A stretch of DNA of 64,000 nt from Planctomycetota bacterium. GTDB taxonomy: Bacteria > Planctomycetota > UBA8108 > JACQVS01. The notes beneath the pieces were generated by a model. That model ran no database searches. It was given only the letters and a program-made list of their open reading frames with translations, and had not been told where the DNA came from. The stretch is from NCBI GenBank assembly GCA_028280485.1, contig JANQLS010000090.1, forward strand, positions 56,058 through 120,057. The letters are read 5' to 3'. The position numbers were made by a program, and so were the translations under genes. Below, piece after piece: positions 43,601 to 52,795 of this stretch. Within the stretch, counting starts at the first letter, position 1; the number at the start of each line of letters is the position of its first letter.

Positions 43601-46497
43601 TGAGTGTTGTAGTTTTCTTTGTACACATAGCGAGAATCAAATTCGCGAGAAACTTCTCCCGGGAAACGAACGGTTACGGGATAGACCAAGGGATAAGGAG
43701 CTCCCGACCTCCGAAGTAAATCCGATGCCAATAGTTCTCGAGTCGTTTGATCACCGTGGGCTCCGCCGTTCGGTGCGTTCAAATTTAAGTCTTCTAATCC
43801 ACCGAAGAGCTGCTCGCTCGCAAACTCAACTCGAAGAGAAACGTTGTTCGACCGTCGAGAGTTTTCTCCCCGGTAACGTAAACCTGATAAGTGTCGAACT
43901 TGATTGCCGGAGATAAAGGTTACCGGGAGTAACACATCGCTAAAGAGACTTCGATCTTGAAGGTGATCGACGTCAGCTTCAGTTGCGATGATGCGATACG
44001 TGGGAGATCCATTATCGATGTCGGGGACGGAGTTCACTTCGTAGAGGAAGAAGGGGCCTTCAAAGCCATCATAAGGAGGCACTTCTGGTGAGAGAGGCAC
44101 TTCCGTTGAAGTCTCTGCATCGTCGGTAACTCGAATTCTAAAGCGACAGATTTGATTTTCATCTAAAGGGGGAATCGTGGCTGTGAATACGTTATTCCCA
44201 GCTCGATTGTCAGGTTCGACTCCGTCATCTCGAAGAGCCACGGTGTTGACCTCTTCCGTTCCGTCGATGCTCCATAACAGTTCTGCGCTGGTGATCGCAT
44301 TGACTGAAGTGATGCGGCAGGTGATTTTTACGGATTCCAATGAGTTGGGAACGGCTGGTGAGTGTCGAACCCTTCCGATGGCGGGAGCGGGATTTTCTAC
44401 TGCCGTAGAATTTGTGGCTCCGGGGGTTCCACCCGCTTCAGCTGAGGCCGACCAAGATAATCCATCTCTGTTGTCGAGTGAGGAATGAAGGAGTTCTAAG
44501 GTTTCGCCTTCACCATCGGGTTTCCGGGGCCAATTCGATCCTTTGAAGGTTTGATCATCGATGCCATCTTCAGGGTCGACATCGTTGGTGGGGCCGCCGT
44601 CACCGTACTCCACTCGATCCACTCGATTGTCGAGCTGATTGTTGAGGTTGATCGGTTCCGAATCGTGGCTTAAGTTTCCACCCCAATCTCCGACGACACT
44701 GGTGACTTCAGGATGAAGGGCACTAAAGGCTTCCAGATTGGAAGCGACAACTAAATATCCATCTGCAGGAATCTTGGTTTCGTCTTCAAAGGAGAAACGG
44801 ATGCCATTCGAAAGGCTCCACCCGGTGAGGTCGACTTCTTCGTCGCTTCGGTTATGAAGTTCAATCCATTGAATTTCATCGGAGCAATCTTTCTCACAGT
44901 TTTCATCGGGAGCGACGAAGGGAGGATGGTAATGAATCTCGTTGATGATCACCGGAGTGGTAAAGGAATAGGTATTTGAAGTACCTTTGGTCAACTCGGT
45001 GAATTGGAAGGCTTCTTCAGTCCCATCTGGAAATCTTCCGTAACTCGTTCCGGCGGTGACTTCTTCTACTTCCAGACGATCGAGAATGGTGATCCCATCG
45101 GGAGCTAAGAGTAAATAGGTTGAGCCTCTGGGAGGAACGGTAAAACCTAACTCATTTCCATCCAGTAACCACATTTCATCGGGATCGAGAGGATCGCGAT
45201 CAGGAAGTTGAATCCGCAAGTTTTCGTCGGTTGAAATCCAAGTGCCCGAGAGATCTTGAGGAGATTTTTTAGAGTTGAAGATCTCGATGTAATTTCCGGA
45301 GTCTCCATCTTTAGGGCAGACCTCGTTGATGAGTCCACCGATGTAAGCGCTTTCTGAATCCGTTCCTTCGATGGTTTGTAAGCGCACGATATTCATGGAT
45401 CCACCGATATAGAAATCACCGTTGTTTCTTCGGCGGTTGACACCCTGGAAACCGAGGATGTTTCCTGTAGGACGAATCACGCTGGATGCGATGAAGGGAT
45501 CCACTTCTACGGTGATGGTATTGGATTCATTACCGTTAGCGATGATATCAAATGGAGCTGGAACTCCGGGAGCGCCAACATTGTTTCGACCCACTTCAAC
45601 TCCATTGATATAAGCGATGAAACCATCATCATAAGAAACTTCTAAAGTTAAGTTTCCTTCTTCAGAGCTAATGCTTTCAAAGTCTTCGGGCGAAAGGTCG
45701 AATGCTGTTCGGATATAAACGGTAGAGGCATTGCCTTGCATGCCTTCAATTTCAGTTTGAAGGGGGAAGCGATCGATGGCATCGAAGCCGAATCCTCCTG
45801 GGCCTTGAGGCCATGCACCCGCATCGAAGTCAGGAGTGCTCCATTCGCGTAAATTCTCACTGGGTTCTTCAGTGCCTAAGAAGTAAGACCAAGTGTCGTC
45901 CTGATTCACGATGGGAATGGAGTCTAAAGGAATCTGCACCTTAGGACGTTCTAATCTCGAATTTTCTTTACCGGGAGTACCGTGGAGATTGCGGCTCGAT
46001 TTCCAAAGGAAAGGAACTTCGTTATTGTGGGTAAGGCGAGTGAATTCCATCGAAGGACCTTCACCATCGGCTCGGTTGGGCCAAGGGTCGCCATCGCGAT
46101 AATGAACTCGATTGATGACTCGACCCTCAAGGTTACTCAGTTCGACGATCTCACCGCCGTTACTCAGTTTTCCTTCAAAGGGACCTTCTACGTGATCTAA
46201 ATCGTAAAAGGATCGCGCTTGGGCTGGATCGGGGCTAATGATCAAATACTCTCCAGGACCTAAATTTGCGCCCGAAGGAAATTCATAACTGATGCCGTTG
46301 GTGAACTTCCAGCCGGAGAGATCGACTTCAGCCCAACCTAAATTAGTGAGCTCCACAAATTCGAGAGAATCTTCACTACCTTCCAAGTAGGGATTGTAAT
46401 GAATTTCACTGATGATGATTTGATATTCATCGGCGAAGCCCGGCTGCATTAGGGAAAGGATGAGCCCAACAGCCCACAAGAATTTTGATTTGAACAT
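40669..46497 (-). CDS. Giant secreted lamin-tail/CotH/beta-helix protein with dockerin-like end
   Basis: The 1942-residue protein has a signal peptide (LWAVGLILSLMQPGFA). Domains in order: lamin-tail domain ~25-140 (IIISEIHYNPY-like start, VELTNLGWAEVDLSGWKFTN); beta-sandwich ~200-375; second lamin-tail-like ~385-500 (LINEVCPKDGDSGNYIEIFN); third ~515-690 (VIINEIHYHPP); CotH-like region ~850-1190 (LSGLRYRGENSRRSNN, LLSWDLEETFRD); second beta-sandwich ~1217-1395 (VMDYDDAYVAYIDGVEVGRA); right-handed beta-helix-like repeats ~1480-1855; dockerin-like pair at the end (GDIDANTAVEITDVI, DADDDGEVVITDPI). CotH domains are kinase-fold proteins in spore coats and cellulosomes. The protein is probably surface-exposed or secreted and may bind other dockerin/cohesin-type proteins. 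Confidence 0.85.
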   Translation of the reverse strand: MFKSKFLWAVGLILSLMQPGFADEYQIIISEIHYNPYLEGSEDSLEFVELTNLGWAEVDLSGWKFTNGISYEFPSGANLGPGEYLIISPDPAQARSFYDLDHVEGPFEGKLSNGGEIVELSNLEGRVINRVHYRDGDPWPNRADGEGPSMEFTRLTHNNEVPFLWKSSRNLHGTPGKENSRLERPKVQIPLDSIPIVNQDDTWSYFLGTEEPSENLREWSTPDFDAGAWPQGPGGFGFDAIDRFPLQTEIEGMQGNASTVYIRTAFDLSPEDFESISSEEGNLTLEVSYDDGFIAYINGVEVGRNNVGAPGVPAPFDIIANGNESNTITVEVDPFIASSVIRPTGNILGFQGVNRRRNNGDFYIGGSMNIVRLQTIEGTDSESAYIGGLINEVCPKDGDSGNYIEIFNSKKSPQDLSGTWISTDENLRIQLPDRDPLDPDEMWLLDGNELGFTVPPRGSTYLLLAPDGITILDRLEVEEVTAGTSYGRFPDGTEEAFQFTELTKGTSNTYSFTTPVIINEIHYHPPFVAPDENCEKDCSDEIQWIELHNRSDEEVDLTGWSLSNGIRFSFEDETKIPADGYLVVASNLEAFSALHPEVTSVVGDWGGNLSHDSEPINLNNQLDNRVDRVEYGDGGPTNDVDPEDGIDDQTFKGSNWPRKPDGEGETLELLHSSLDNRDGLSWSASAEAGGTPGATNSTAVENPAPAIGRVRHSPAVPNSLESVKITCRITSVNAITSAELLWSIDGTEEVNTVALRDDGVEPDNRAGNNVFTATIPPLDENQICRFRIRVTDDAETSTEVPLSPEVPPYDGFEGPFFLYEVNSVPDIDNGSPTYRIIATEADVDHLQDRSLFSDVLLPVTFISGNQVRHLSGLRYRGENSRRSNNVSLRVEFASEQLFGGLEDLNLNAPNGGAHGDQTTRELLASDLLRRSGAPYPLVYPVTVRFPGEVSREFDSRYVYKENYNTQFLDRMYDGASEGNLYRARNPSGPGNPNGNLTWRGEEQDDYRQVYQKKSNREEDDYSDIIELCRIFDLNETPDFATFTEGVERLVDTRQWAQFFALQDTFNNTDGGIWNNNGEDYALYRINDDSNHPQAGKWQLLSWDLEETFRDSDQNLFRVTVPTINRFLRHPRYAGLYYDALRTLQEGPFSRLNMNKQFELFAPMFTATQYVDVRGTMANNVTGRHTFYEESIRTQLTAEASSGDENPSLVSVVSFGDTWRFFRGSEQPAGEETLSWTQPAYEDQEWEEGPSGFGYGDGDDLTLLEDMENNYSTVFVRTRFSLLNPDEVESLYLVMDYDDAYVAYIDGVEVGRAETTPDGDPTFDSNALTSHEASLGNDSRLELIDLTENLAELSEGEHTIAIIGINRASDSSDFSLRPAIMYLPKGTESGVAGGCGEGIFSGGGNVFMRGFADPVHTKSVLLDGDPTQFSLITRRDPPYGATWEIEKILPEVPATLSVTALNDFDGQGETIESLELEIKEIEDSFTIAQDVLEGEVRWRSENNPIRVSGTLNVAPGARLVIEPGTRILVEDDSQFVVEGHLEILGTEDLPVYINGISCDDTWDGILLDSTGIEADSVTHQIGHTLFGDGSATNRDSAIVRVLNAKLNLTNSHFANLDTTCVGSLNSSTDIIECHFTNVDRAISYENSVGRIEASTIDTIVGNREAIRIEDTPENGSVTVQGTMVMNGTDDGILSLNSKISVLNSWIEGFTLRAIAILGNSSSGPSVIEDSVMYSSAVGTLVAGSAQVSSFAFNTTVDCGEGLQVLGNEGADATEVHAHSSLFWRNQAAVAIDENTTVSFDHCLTGTSDPLEGENNLAADPLLVDISNADFNLAEGSPAIGNGRENADIGAFQSGGPVLPTFIRGDIDANTAVEITDVILSLSYLFLGEAAPSCLDRLDADDDGEVVITDPIYLLSYMFLGDSPPPAPFPEPGMDPTDDALPCL

Positions 46498-47068
46498 AAT
46501 TGATTGTTTGCGCGAAGTTGACAGTTTCTTTGAATCTAAGTCGTGATGAGGAGATCGAAGCTGGAAGGATTTGCTTTGAAAGGCAATATCCTCAGATTCT
46601 ATTGAAGGGAGTCGAGGTGGGGACCTAAGGGTTTAAATGAAGGCTTAGATCTCTCGACAGTGTTCCTCTTCCACTTCCAACCTCATGAATTAGAAAGTGG
46701 TTACGACCCAGTTTCTTCGGTGCGCCCCCGGTTTTGGCTGGTTTCAGGATTCCGCCAGATTTCAGTCGAATATCGATCCGAAATTCAGGCGCAGGTTGGG
46801 GGGTTTACTGAAGGTTAAGATTTCTGAATAAACTCCCATCTTAAGTCCCTATCGGGGAATCGTATCACCAAAAAATGTTGGAATTTGTAGAGAGTGCTGG
46901 GCTCTTCTAAATCGAGCTTGATCAAGAGCTTCTGGCTTTATATGCTCTGGTTTCTCTCAAATTTTGAATTGTGAAATCAATACTTGGATTCCTTTTGTAA
47001 GTATTTATTTTAAAACAGTTTATCGCCTTGATCTCGTTTGGGGGTCTCAGGCTTAGATCGGAGTTTCC
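46498..47068. other. Divergent intergenic region
   Basis: No gene, RNA or strong repeat is recognised. Promoters for the CotH-type gene and the M42 peptidase gene should lie here, but no motif stands out. Confidence 0.4.
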
Positions 47069-48133
47069 ATGAATGAGGCCGAAAGAGCGTTTCTTTTTGA
47101 GCTTTTAAACACTCCCAGCCCCTCCGGATTTGAAGCTGGGGGGCAAAAAGTTTGGTTGGATTATGTACGGTCTTTTGCCGACGAAGCCGCAAGTGATACC
47201 TACGGAACTGCGTGGGCGATTCGAGCAGGAACAGGCGCTCAGCGCTTGATGATCGAAGCTCATGCCGATGAGATCGGGTTCATGATTCGCCAAATTACCG
47301 ACGAAGGTTTTCTGAGAGTCAGCCGCATCGGGGGTATCGATCGCGTGAACTCCAGAGGAAAAAAAGTCACCATTTTGGGAGACAAAGGAACCGTTCCCGG
47401 CGTCGTGGGGAATACGGCGATTCATATTCGAGATCGAAACGAAAAAGTTCCTGAGATCCATGACCTTTACATCGATGTGGGTTGTGCTAATAAAGATGAA
47501 GTCAGTGAGCTGGGCCTTCGAGTCGGGCATCCGATGGTCTTTACCGATTCCACCGAGGAAATCTTTTCGGGCCGACTGACGGGGAGGGCTCTCGACAATC
47601 GCATCGGGGGCTACATCATCGCTCAGGTGATCAAACGACTCACCGAATCTGATCCGAAGCCCGCAAGCGTCATCGCCGTCAATTCAGTTCAAGAAGAGAT
47701 CGGCGGCCACGGTGCGAAGATGGCAACTTACCGTCTCGAACCTACGGTTGCGATCTGTTTAGATGTGACTCACGCGACGGATACCCCAGGCATCGAAAAA
47801 TCGAAACACGGAGAAGTGAAGCTTGGAGGCGGCCCTTCAGTGACTCACGGAAAGGCGAATCACCCCGAGGTGATTCGACGCTTACTCCAGGTAGCTGAAG
47901 AGAATGAAATCCCTATTCAGCACGAAGCCATTTCCATGTTTACCGGTACGGATACGGATGATATCTTCCGTTCTCGGTCTGGAGTTCCAAGTGCATTGAT
48001 TTCACTTCCGATGCGGTACATGCATTCGACGGTTGAAACAGTTGAGCTCGTCGATGTCGAGCGCTGCATCGATTTGCTTTTTGCTTTTGCTTGCTCCATT
48101 CAAGATGAAGATGAATTTAAGATTCAGCTTTAA
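47069..48133 (+). CDS. M42-family metallo-aminopeptidase
   Basis: The 354-residue protein matches the M42 (FrvX/TET aminopeptidase, endoglucanase-M-like) family. Two-metal-site residues are visible: His in IEAHADEIGFMI, Asp in RALDNRIGGYI, Glu-Glu in VNSVQEEIGGHGA, Asp in ICLDVTHATD and His in MRYMHSTVE. A Pro/Gly-rich domain in residues ~65-150 is the usual dimerisation insert. These enzymes clip N-terminal residues from peptides in the cytoplasm as large oligomers. Length and motifs are normal. It lies 40 bases upstream of tex in the same direction, so co-transcription is plausible. Confidence 0.92.
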   Translation: MNEAERAFLFELLNTPSPSGFEAGGQKVWLDYVRSFADEAASDTYGTAWAIRAGTGAQRLMIEAHADEIGFMIRQITDEGFLRVSRIGGIDRVNSRGKKVTILGDKGTVPGVVGNTAIHIRDRNEKVPEIHDLYIDVGCANKDEVSELGLRVGHPMVFTDSTEEIFSGRLTGRALDNRIGGYIIAQVIKRLTESDPKPASVIAVNSVQEEIGGHGAKMATYRLEPTVAICLDVTHATDTPGIEKSKHGEVKLGGGPSVTHGKANHPEVIRRLLQVAEENEIPIQHEAISMFTGTDTDDIFRSRSGVPSALISLPMRYMHSTVETVELVDVERCIDLLFAFACSIQDEDEFKIQL

Positions 48134-48173
48134 CATTCAAAGGTTCCACTTGAAGAGAAAGATACGATAGAGA

Positions 48174-50552
48174 ATGTCGACGACTACTGGAAGTTCAAAC
48201 GATCTAGAAACCCGTTCTGTTCAACTGATCGCCGAAGAGGTCGATTGTGATCCTCGTCAAGTCATCGCCGCTGCAAACCTGCTCGCTGAAGGGGCGACTG
48301 TTCCTTTTATTGCGAGATACCGAAAAGAAGTCACGTCGGGTTTGATCGATGAACAGTTGGAAAATATTGCGAAACGAAGAGAGTACTTCTTAGATTTTCA
48401 AAGTCGGCGAGATGCCATTCTTCAAAGTATTGAAGAACAAGGAAAGTTGACTGAAGAGTTAGAACATAGTATTAGAAACGCTGGAACCAAGAGTGAGCTC
48501 GAAGATCTCTACCTGCCTTATAAGCCGAGAAGAAGAACTCGAGCCCAAATTGCTCGGGAAAAAGGCCTGGAGCCCTTAGCGGATCAAATTCTCGAAAACG
48601 CCGATCATTTAGATCCTCATCAACTCGCTGAGACTTTTCTGAGTGAAGATCACGAGATCACTGAAGTTGAACAAGCTCTCTCGGGAGCCCGAGATATCTT
48701 GGCCGAACGATTGAGTGAATCCGCCGAAATACGTTCCCATCTTAGAGAGACTGTTCAAAAGGAAGGGCAGCTCAAAGTTAAAGCCATCGAGGGGAAAGAT
48801 GATGAGGGGGGAGTCTACCAAGACTACCACGATCACTCCGAGCAAGCCGATTCGATGGCTTCCCACCGCTTATTGGCGATCCTGAGGGGAGAACGTGAAG
48901 GATTTTTACTGACCGACATCGGAATTGACGATGAAGGGATGTGTCGCTACTTGTCTTCGAGCTGGAGTGTCGACCTCGGGACCGAATGTGGGCAGCAATT
49001 GGAACTCGCTTCTCGAGATGCTTACAAACGATTGTTACGGCCTTCGATTACCAGTGAGGTTCGTGCGGAACTGAGGCAACGAGCTGAAGCCGAATCGATC
49101 AAGGTTTTCCGGGCTAATTTAGAAGCCTTGTTGATGCAATCCCCGCTGGGTCAAGTGACGGTTCTCGGTTTGGATCCCGGCTACCGCACAGGGTGTAAAG
49201 TCGCGGTTGTAGATCCCACGGGTAAAGTGCTTCAAACCGGAATCATCCACGTCGTGCCTCCTAAAGATAACTCTAAAGAAATTCTTCTCGCCTGTGTGAA
49301 AGAGTTTGGAGTTCACGCGGTCGCGATTGGTAATGGGACTGGAAGCCGAGAAACGGAACTCTTTGCTAAGCAGGTCATCAAGGAAGCAGGGCTCGGAAAG
49401 GTGATCGTTGCGATTGTACCCGAGACGGGAGCTTCGGTTTATTCAGCTTCTCCTTTAGCTCGGGAAGAGCTTCCTGATTTGGATGTTTCAGTACGTGGTG
49501 CCGTCTCGATTGCACGACGGCTTCAAGATCCGCTCGCCGAACTCGTTAAGATCGAACCCCGGTCATTAGGCATCGGACAATATCAACACGATGTCGACGC
49601 CAAAGCACTCGGCGGAGAGCTCGATCTCGCGGTCGAAGCAGTGGTGAATCGAGTTGGGGTAGAACTGAACTCCGCTTCGTCGGCTCTCCTTCGAAGGGTT
49701 TCGGGTTTGTCGGATCGTTTAGCTAAGAATGTCGTTTCTCACCGAGATGAGAATGGCCCCTTCAAGACTCGTAAAGAGCTGTTGAAAGTGTCGGGTTTCG
49801 GTCCCAAGACGTTTGAGCAAGCAGCCGGATTTTTAAGAATCCGCGGAGGCAAGCACCCCCTCGATTCCACCGCAGTTCACCCTGAGCGTTATGAGTTTGT
49901 GGAAAAGGTTGCCGAAGCCGAACACCTTGAACTCCATTCTTTGGTGGGGGATTCGGCCAAAGCTTCCCAGCTTGATTTTTCAAAATATATCGACGAGAGC
50001 TTGGGAATTGGGGAGTACACCCTCGAAGACATTCGATCAGAATTAGTCAAGCCGGGTCGTGACCCTCGACCTGAATTTAAAACTCCTGAACTCCGAGATG
50101 ATGTGACCTCGATCGATGATGTTAAAGAAGGTATGTCACTTGAAGGACGGATTTCAAACGTCACTAAATTTGGTGCGTTCGTCGATCTCGGAATCAAGCG
50201 TGACGGCTTAGTGCATCTCTCAGAACTTTCCCACAAGTGGGTTGAAGATCCCCTGGAGGTCGTACAGGTAGGACAGATCGTCAGGGTTAAAGTTCTCGAA
50301 GTCGATAGAGAGCGAGGCCGATTGGGCTTGTCGATGAAAGCTCTTCAATCCGTTCCCGATGGAACGCGAAGAGGGAATGAAGGAGGAGCATCGAGGCGAG
50401 GTGGATCGGCTGGCCGAAGCAGTTCAAGCCCTTCTAAAGCCAGCCCACGAAAGGCTGCCGGTGGAGGAGGAACGAAACCGAGTTCCAAGAAAGATTCGGA
50501 TGGTGGAACATCGCTCGATGATCTTTTGAATCAGTTTGCGCCGAAGCATTGA
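48174..50552 (+). CDS. tex: Tex-family RNA-binding protein with S1 domain
   Basis: The 792-residue protein shows the Tex architecture: an N-terminal helical region with FIARYRKEVTSGLIDEQLEN, a YqgF/RNase-H-like domain near ~325-460 (VLGLDPGYRTGCKVAVVD), a helix-hairpin-helix region (KELLKVSGFGPKTFEQAAGF) and an S1 RNA-binding domain near 650-722 (EGMSLEGRISNVTKFGAFVD). The C-terminal ~70 residues are Ser/Gly/Lys/Arg-rich and probably unstructured. Tex proteins bind RNA and affect transcription and stress tolerance. The identification is secure. Confidence 0.96.
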   Translation: MSTTTGSSNDLETRSVQLIAEEVDCDPRQVIAAANLLAEGATVPFIARYRKEVTSGLIDEQLENIAKRREYFLDFQSRRDAILQSIEEQGKLTEELEHSIRNAGTKSELEDLYLPYKPRRRTRAQIAREKGLEPLADQILENADHLDPHQLAETFLSEDHEITEVEQALSGARDILAERLSESAEIRSHLRETVQKEGQLKVKAIEGKDDEGGVYQDYHDHSEQADSMASHRLLAILRGEREGFLLTDIGIDDEGMCRYLSSSWSVDLGTECGQQLELASRDAYKRLLRPSITSEVRAELRQRAEAESIKVFRANLEALLMQSPLGQVTVLGLDPGYRTGCKVAVVDPTGKVLQTGIIHVVPPKDNSKEILLACVKEFGVHAVAIGNGTGSRETELFAKQVIKEAGLGKVIVAIVPETGASVYSASPLAREELPDLDVSVRGAVSIARRLQDPLAELVKIEPRSLGIGQYQHDVDAKALGGELDLAVEAVVNRVGVELNSASSALLRRVSGLSDRLAKNVVSHRDENGPFKTRKELLKVSGFGPKTFEQAAGFLRIRGGKHPLDSTAVHPERYEFVEKVAEAEHLELHSLVGDSAKASQLDFSKYIDESLGIGEYTLEDIRSELVKPGRDPRPEFKTPELRDDVTSIDDVKEGMSLEGRISNVTKFGAFVDLGIKRDGLVHLSELSHKWVEDPLEVVQVGQIVRVKVLEVDRERGRLGLSMKALQSVPDGTRRGNEGGASRRGGSAGRSSSSPSKASPRKAAGGGGTKPSSKKDSDGGTSLDDLLNQFAPKH

Positions 50553-50564
50553 CCTTCAAAGGAA

Positions 50565-50586
50565 AGGCGCCCGCAAGGGGCGCCCC
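50565..50586. repeat. GGCGCC REP-like hairpin
   Basis: An AGGCGCCCGCAAGGGGCGCC-type hairpin lies between convergent tex and the pseudokinase gene. A near copy occurs at 61079-61100. Confidence 0.6.
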
Positions 50587-50609
50587 TACGAAATCAACTC
50601 GACTTAATG

Positions 50610-51575
50610 TTATTTTTTAAACAACCGCTTATGAAACGGCAGATCATGACTTTTGATCGCCTCTAGAAGCTCGCCGCCGTCTTTATAACGCTTGTCGGGT
50701 CGTTTTTGCAGACAACGAGCGATGACCTTTCCTAAACTTGCAGGGAGTCGATTGTCGGCTTGTTGTAATTTGCGTGGCGCCTGATGCTCGTGGAGATGGC
50801 GCCAGGTTGCCAAAGTCGCCTGCTGGGGGGGGAGGGCTGAGAAAGGGTTTTCTCCCGTTAGGAGCTCAAAGGCTAACAAGCCAAATTGATACACATCGGA
50901 GCTTGTTCCATACTCTCCGTTGAATTGTTCGGGAGCCATATATTGAGGATCACCCACCTTCGCTAAAACCGGTGAGGGATTACGGGGAATTCCTCCCTGA
51001 TCGACATCGATCCGAGTGGCGATCATCCAATCGACCAGACAAACTCGTTCTTCAGGAGATTTACCCATCCGGTTATCGACGAGGATGTTGGTGGGTTTTA
51101 AGTTTCGGTGAACTAAACCAGCCTTGTGAATGGAGCTGAGAGCTGAAGCGATTCCCTCTAAGGCTTTGTCGGGATCGATACCAGGTTCGAGTCGACCTTG
51201 TTGGGGTGATCCCGGTGGCAATAGAATTGCGGCATGCGGCCACGGTAGTTTGGCGTACTGTAAAACTTCGGGAATCTGTGGTTGGCGAATGCGGCCAAGA
51301 GTTTCAATCGATTCTATAAAGTTTTCAACGATCTCTACGTTATAGCAATGCGGTGGTTTGATGAGCTCCAAATTGACGACCAAGTTTTCTTGGTGAATAT
51401 GGCAAGCTCGGTAGAGTGCCCTAAAAGTTGCTGGGCTTGGAAGGCCTTCGGTAATTTTAAACTTACCTACAGTGTGATCCACAAGTGGAACTAGCGGCTC
51501 TCCATGCCAAGCGCAGAATTGGTGTCCTGCTAAGAAAAGACACCCTTTAGGACAAACTCGAAGTGCTTCTTCCAT
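50610..51575 (-). CDS. Predicted pseudokinase (eukaryote-like Ser/Thr kinase fold)
   Basis: The 321-residue protein begins with a degenerate zinc-ribbon-like stretch (CPKGCLFLAGHQFCAWHG) and then a kinase fold. The C-lobe is well preserved: APEQFNGEYGTSSDVYQFGL and LTGENPFSALPP. Catalytic residues are missing: HRD is HRN in VHRNLKPTNILVDNRM, DFG is DWM in VCLVDWMIATRI, and neither a Gly-loop nor the VAIK lysine is visible. It is therefore unlikely to transfer phosphate and is better read as a binding or scaffold protein. The ATG at 51575 overlaps the upstream GH18 stop as TAATG; a longer TTG start at 51602 would overlap the GH18 gene more. It is coupled to that gene. Confidence 0.82.
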   Translation of the reverse strand: MEEALRVCPKGCLFLAGHQFCAWHGEPLVPLVDHTVGKFKITEGLPSPATFRALYRACHIHQENLVVNLELIKPPHCYNVEIVENFIESIETLGRIRQPQIPEVLQYAKLPWPHAAILLPPGSPQQGRLEPGIDPDKALEGIASALSSIHKAGLVHRNLKPTNILVDNRMGKSPEERVCLVDWMIATRIDVDQGGIPRNPSPVLAKVGDPQYMAPEQFNGEYGTSSDVYQFGLLAFELLTGENPFSALPPQQATLATWRHLHEHQAPRKLQQADNRLPASLGKVIARCLQKRPDKRYKDGGELLEAIKSHDLPFHKRLFKK

Positions 51576-52795
51576 TAATTTCCGATTGCGAGAACCTTCC
51601 AAATCCTAGGATCTTCTTGCCCCAAACGCCAGAAGCCAATCTTTGATGAACCTAAGGCTTTAGCCGACTCTATTTTAACTTGTAGTGAGGAGGCGTCGTC
51701 GAACCATCCCTCGACTTCGACTTGTTGAGTGTAGCGATAAGAGTGAGCTGATTCACTATCGTAACGCAAGTCAATCTGAGTTTTATCGAGTATTTTCTCC
51801 ATTTCACGGTGTCGAGTCGATTGGGCGACTTTTGTCTTTTGCCAAAGCCTTCCGTAAAGTGGGAAGCCCATCACCACAGAATTTGGTGGGAGCTGTCTCA
51901 GGCTGTACTCCGTGACCTCATCGAGCCACTCTTTTCCCGCAACCGTCCCTGGGGGCCCACCTTTCCAGTGTTGATCGTAGCCCATAATAAAAAACCGGTC
52001 GGCTAATTGGGCGAATTTACGATAAGGATAGGCATCCTTGTTTCGCACCGTTTTTCTGGCTGGAAGGGCGACGGAGAAAATTAATCCTTCGGGTAATCGG
52101 GCTTTTAACTCTCGAAGTAAATCTCGGTAAGCTTCCCCATCTTCATAGCGAAGCCCCTCGATATCCATCTGAAGGCCGTCGATGCGGTACTTTTGTGGCA
52201 ACGCTAAGAGGGCATTCAAAAAGCGATCGCGGATTCTGTACTCTTTGTTCAATAAGAAATGTAAGAGAGATTTTTGCCCACTCGACGAGATGACTAAATG
52301 AGCGCGAGCGCCTCGCTTTTTAACTTCGGCGATCGCTTTGTACGGAGCCCGACCGTCGAGGTGACCCTCGTGGTCGATCGTGAAGCTAAACACTCCCACA
52401 TCGGTGATTGGAGAATTCTGATGCCATTTGAGCTCTTCACCGATCATTAAGTATCCCCAAATTTCGTTGAAATGACTGATCGATTGGAAATTGACGGGTG
52501 GGGCTTGGGGAATTTCGACGACCTCGGGCTCCAATGTGGGTTCGGGTTGAGGTGCGGGCTCGTCTAAGACTAACGGTTTGGTTATCGGCTCTATGAGCTT
52601 CTGTTGAGTGGGGTCTTCCTCCCCGACTTTCACATTTCCGTGAATCGTAATCTCTTTTTCTCCTTCATGCGAAGAGTTCTGATTCTCGGTGAACTCACGG
52701 TTATCCTCCGTCAGAATATGGAGGGTAAGGCCGATAACGATGGAAAACGCGATTAGAAAAATACGACTCGAAAATAGATCTCTTAAAAAATGCAT
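51575..52795 (-). CDS. Membrane-anchored GH18 glycosidase-like protein
   Basis: The N-terminus is a single membrane anchor (IFLIAFSIVIGLTLHI). After an acidic/Pro linker comes a GH18 TIM barrel. The catalytic strand IDGLQMDIEGLRYEDG keeps the general-acid Glu of DGxxxDxE, and later IMGYDQHWKGGPPG and VVMGFPLYGRLW match GH18 chitinase/spore-cortex-hydrolase-like enzymes such as YaaH/SleL. Such enzymes cut chitin-type or peptidoglycan glycan bonds. I chose the ATG at 52795 because GGAGAGGAT precedes it; a longer GTG frame from 52840 lacks this. It is first in an operon with the pseudokinase (TAATG overlap). Confidence 0.83.
   Translation of the reverse strand: MHFLRDLFSSRIFLIAFSIVIGLTLHILTEDNREFTENQNSSHEGEKEITIHGNVKVGEEDPTQQKLIEPITKPLVLDEPAPQPEPTLEPEVVEIPQAPPVNFQSISHFNEIWGYLMIGEELKWHQNSPITDVGVFSFTIDHEGHLDGRAPYKAIAEVKKRGARAHLVISSSGQKSLLHFLLNKEYRIRDRFLNALLALPQKYRIDGLQMDIEGLRYEDGEAYRDLLRELKARLPEGLIFSVALPARKTVRNKDAYPYRKFAQLADRFFIMGYDQHWKGGPPGTVAGKEWLDEVTEYSLRQLPPNSVVMGFPLYGRLWQKTKVAQSTRHREMEKILDKTQIDLRYDSESAHSYRYTQQVEVEGWFDDASSLQVKIESAKALGSSKIGFWRLGQEDPRIWKVLAIGN

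Noticed and set aside
40669..46497. Spore-coat function suggested by the CotH domain
   Set aside because: CotH domains are also common in non-sporulating bacteria with dockerin-type proteins, and no sporulation gene is present here.
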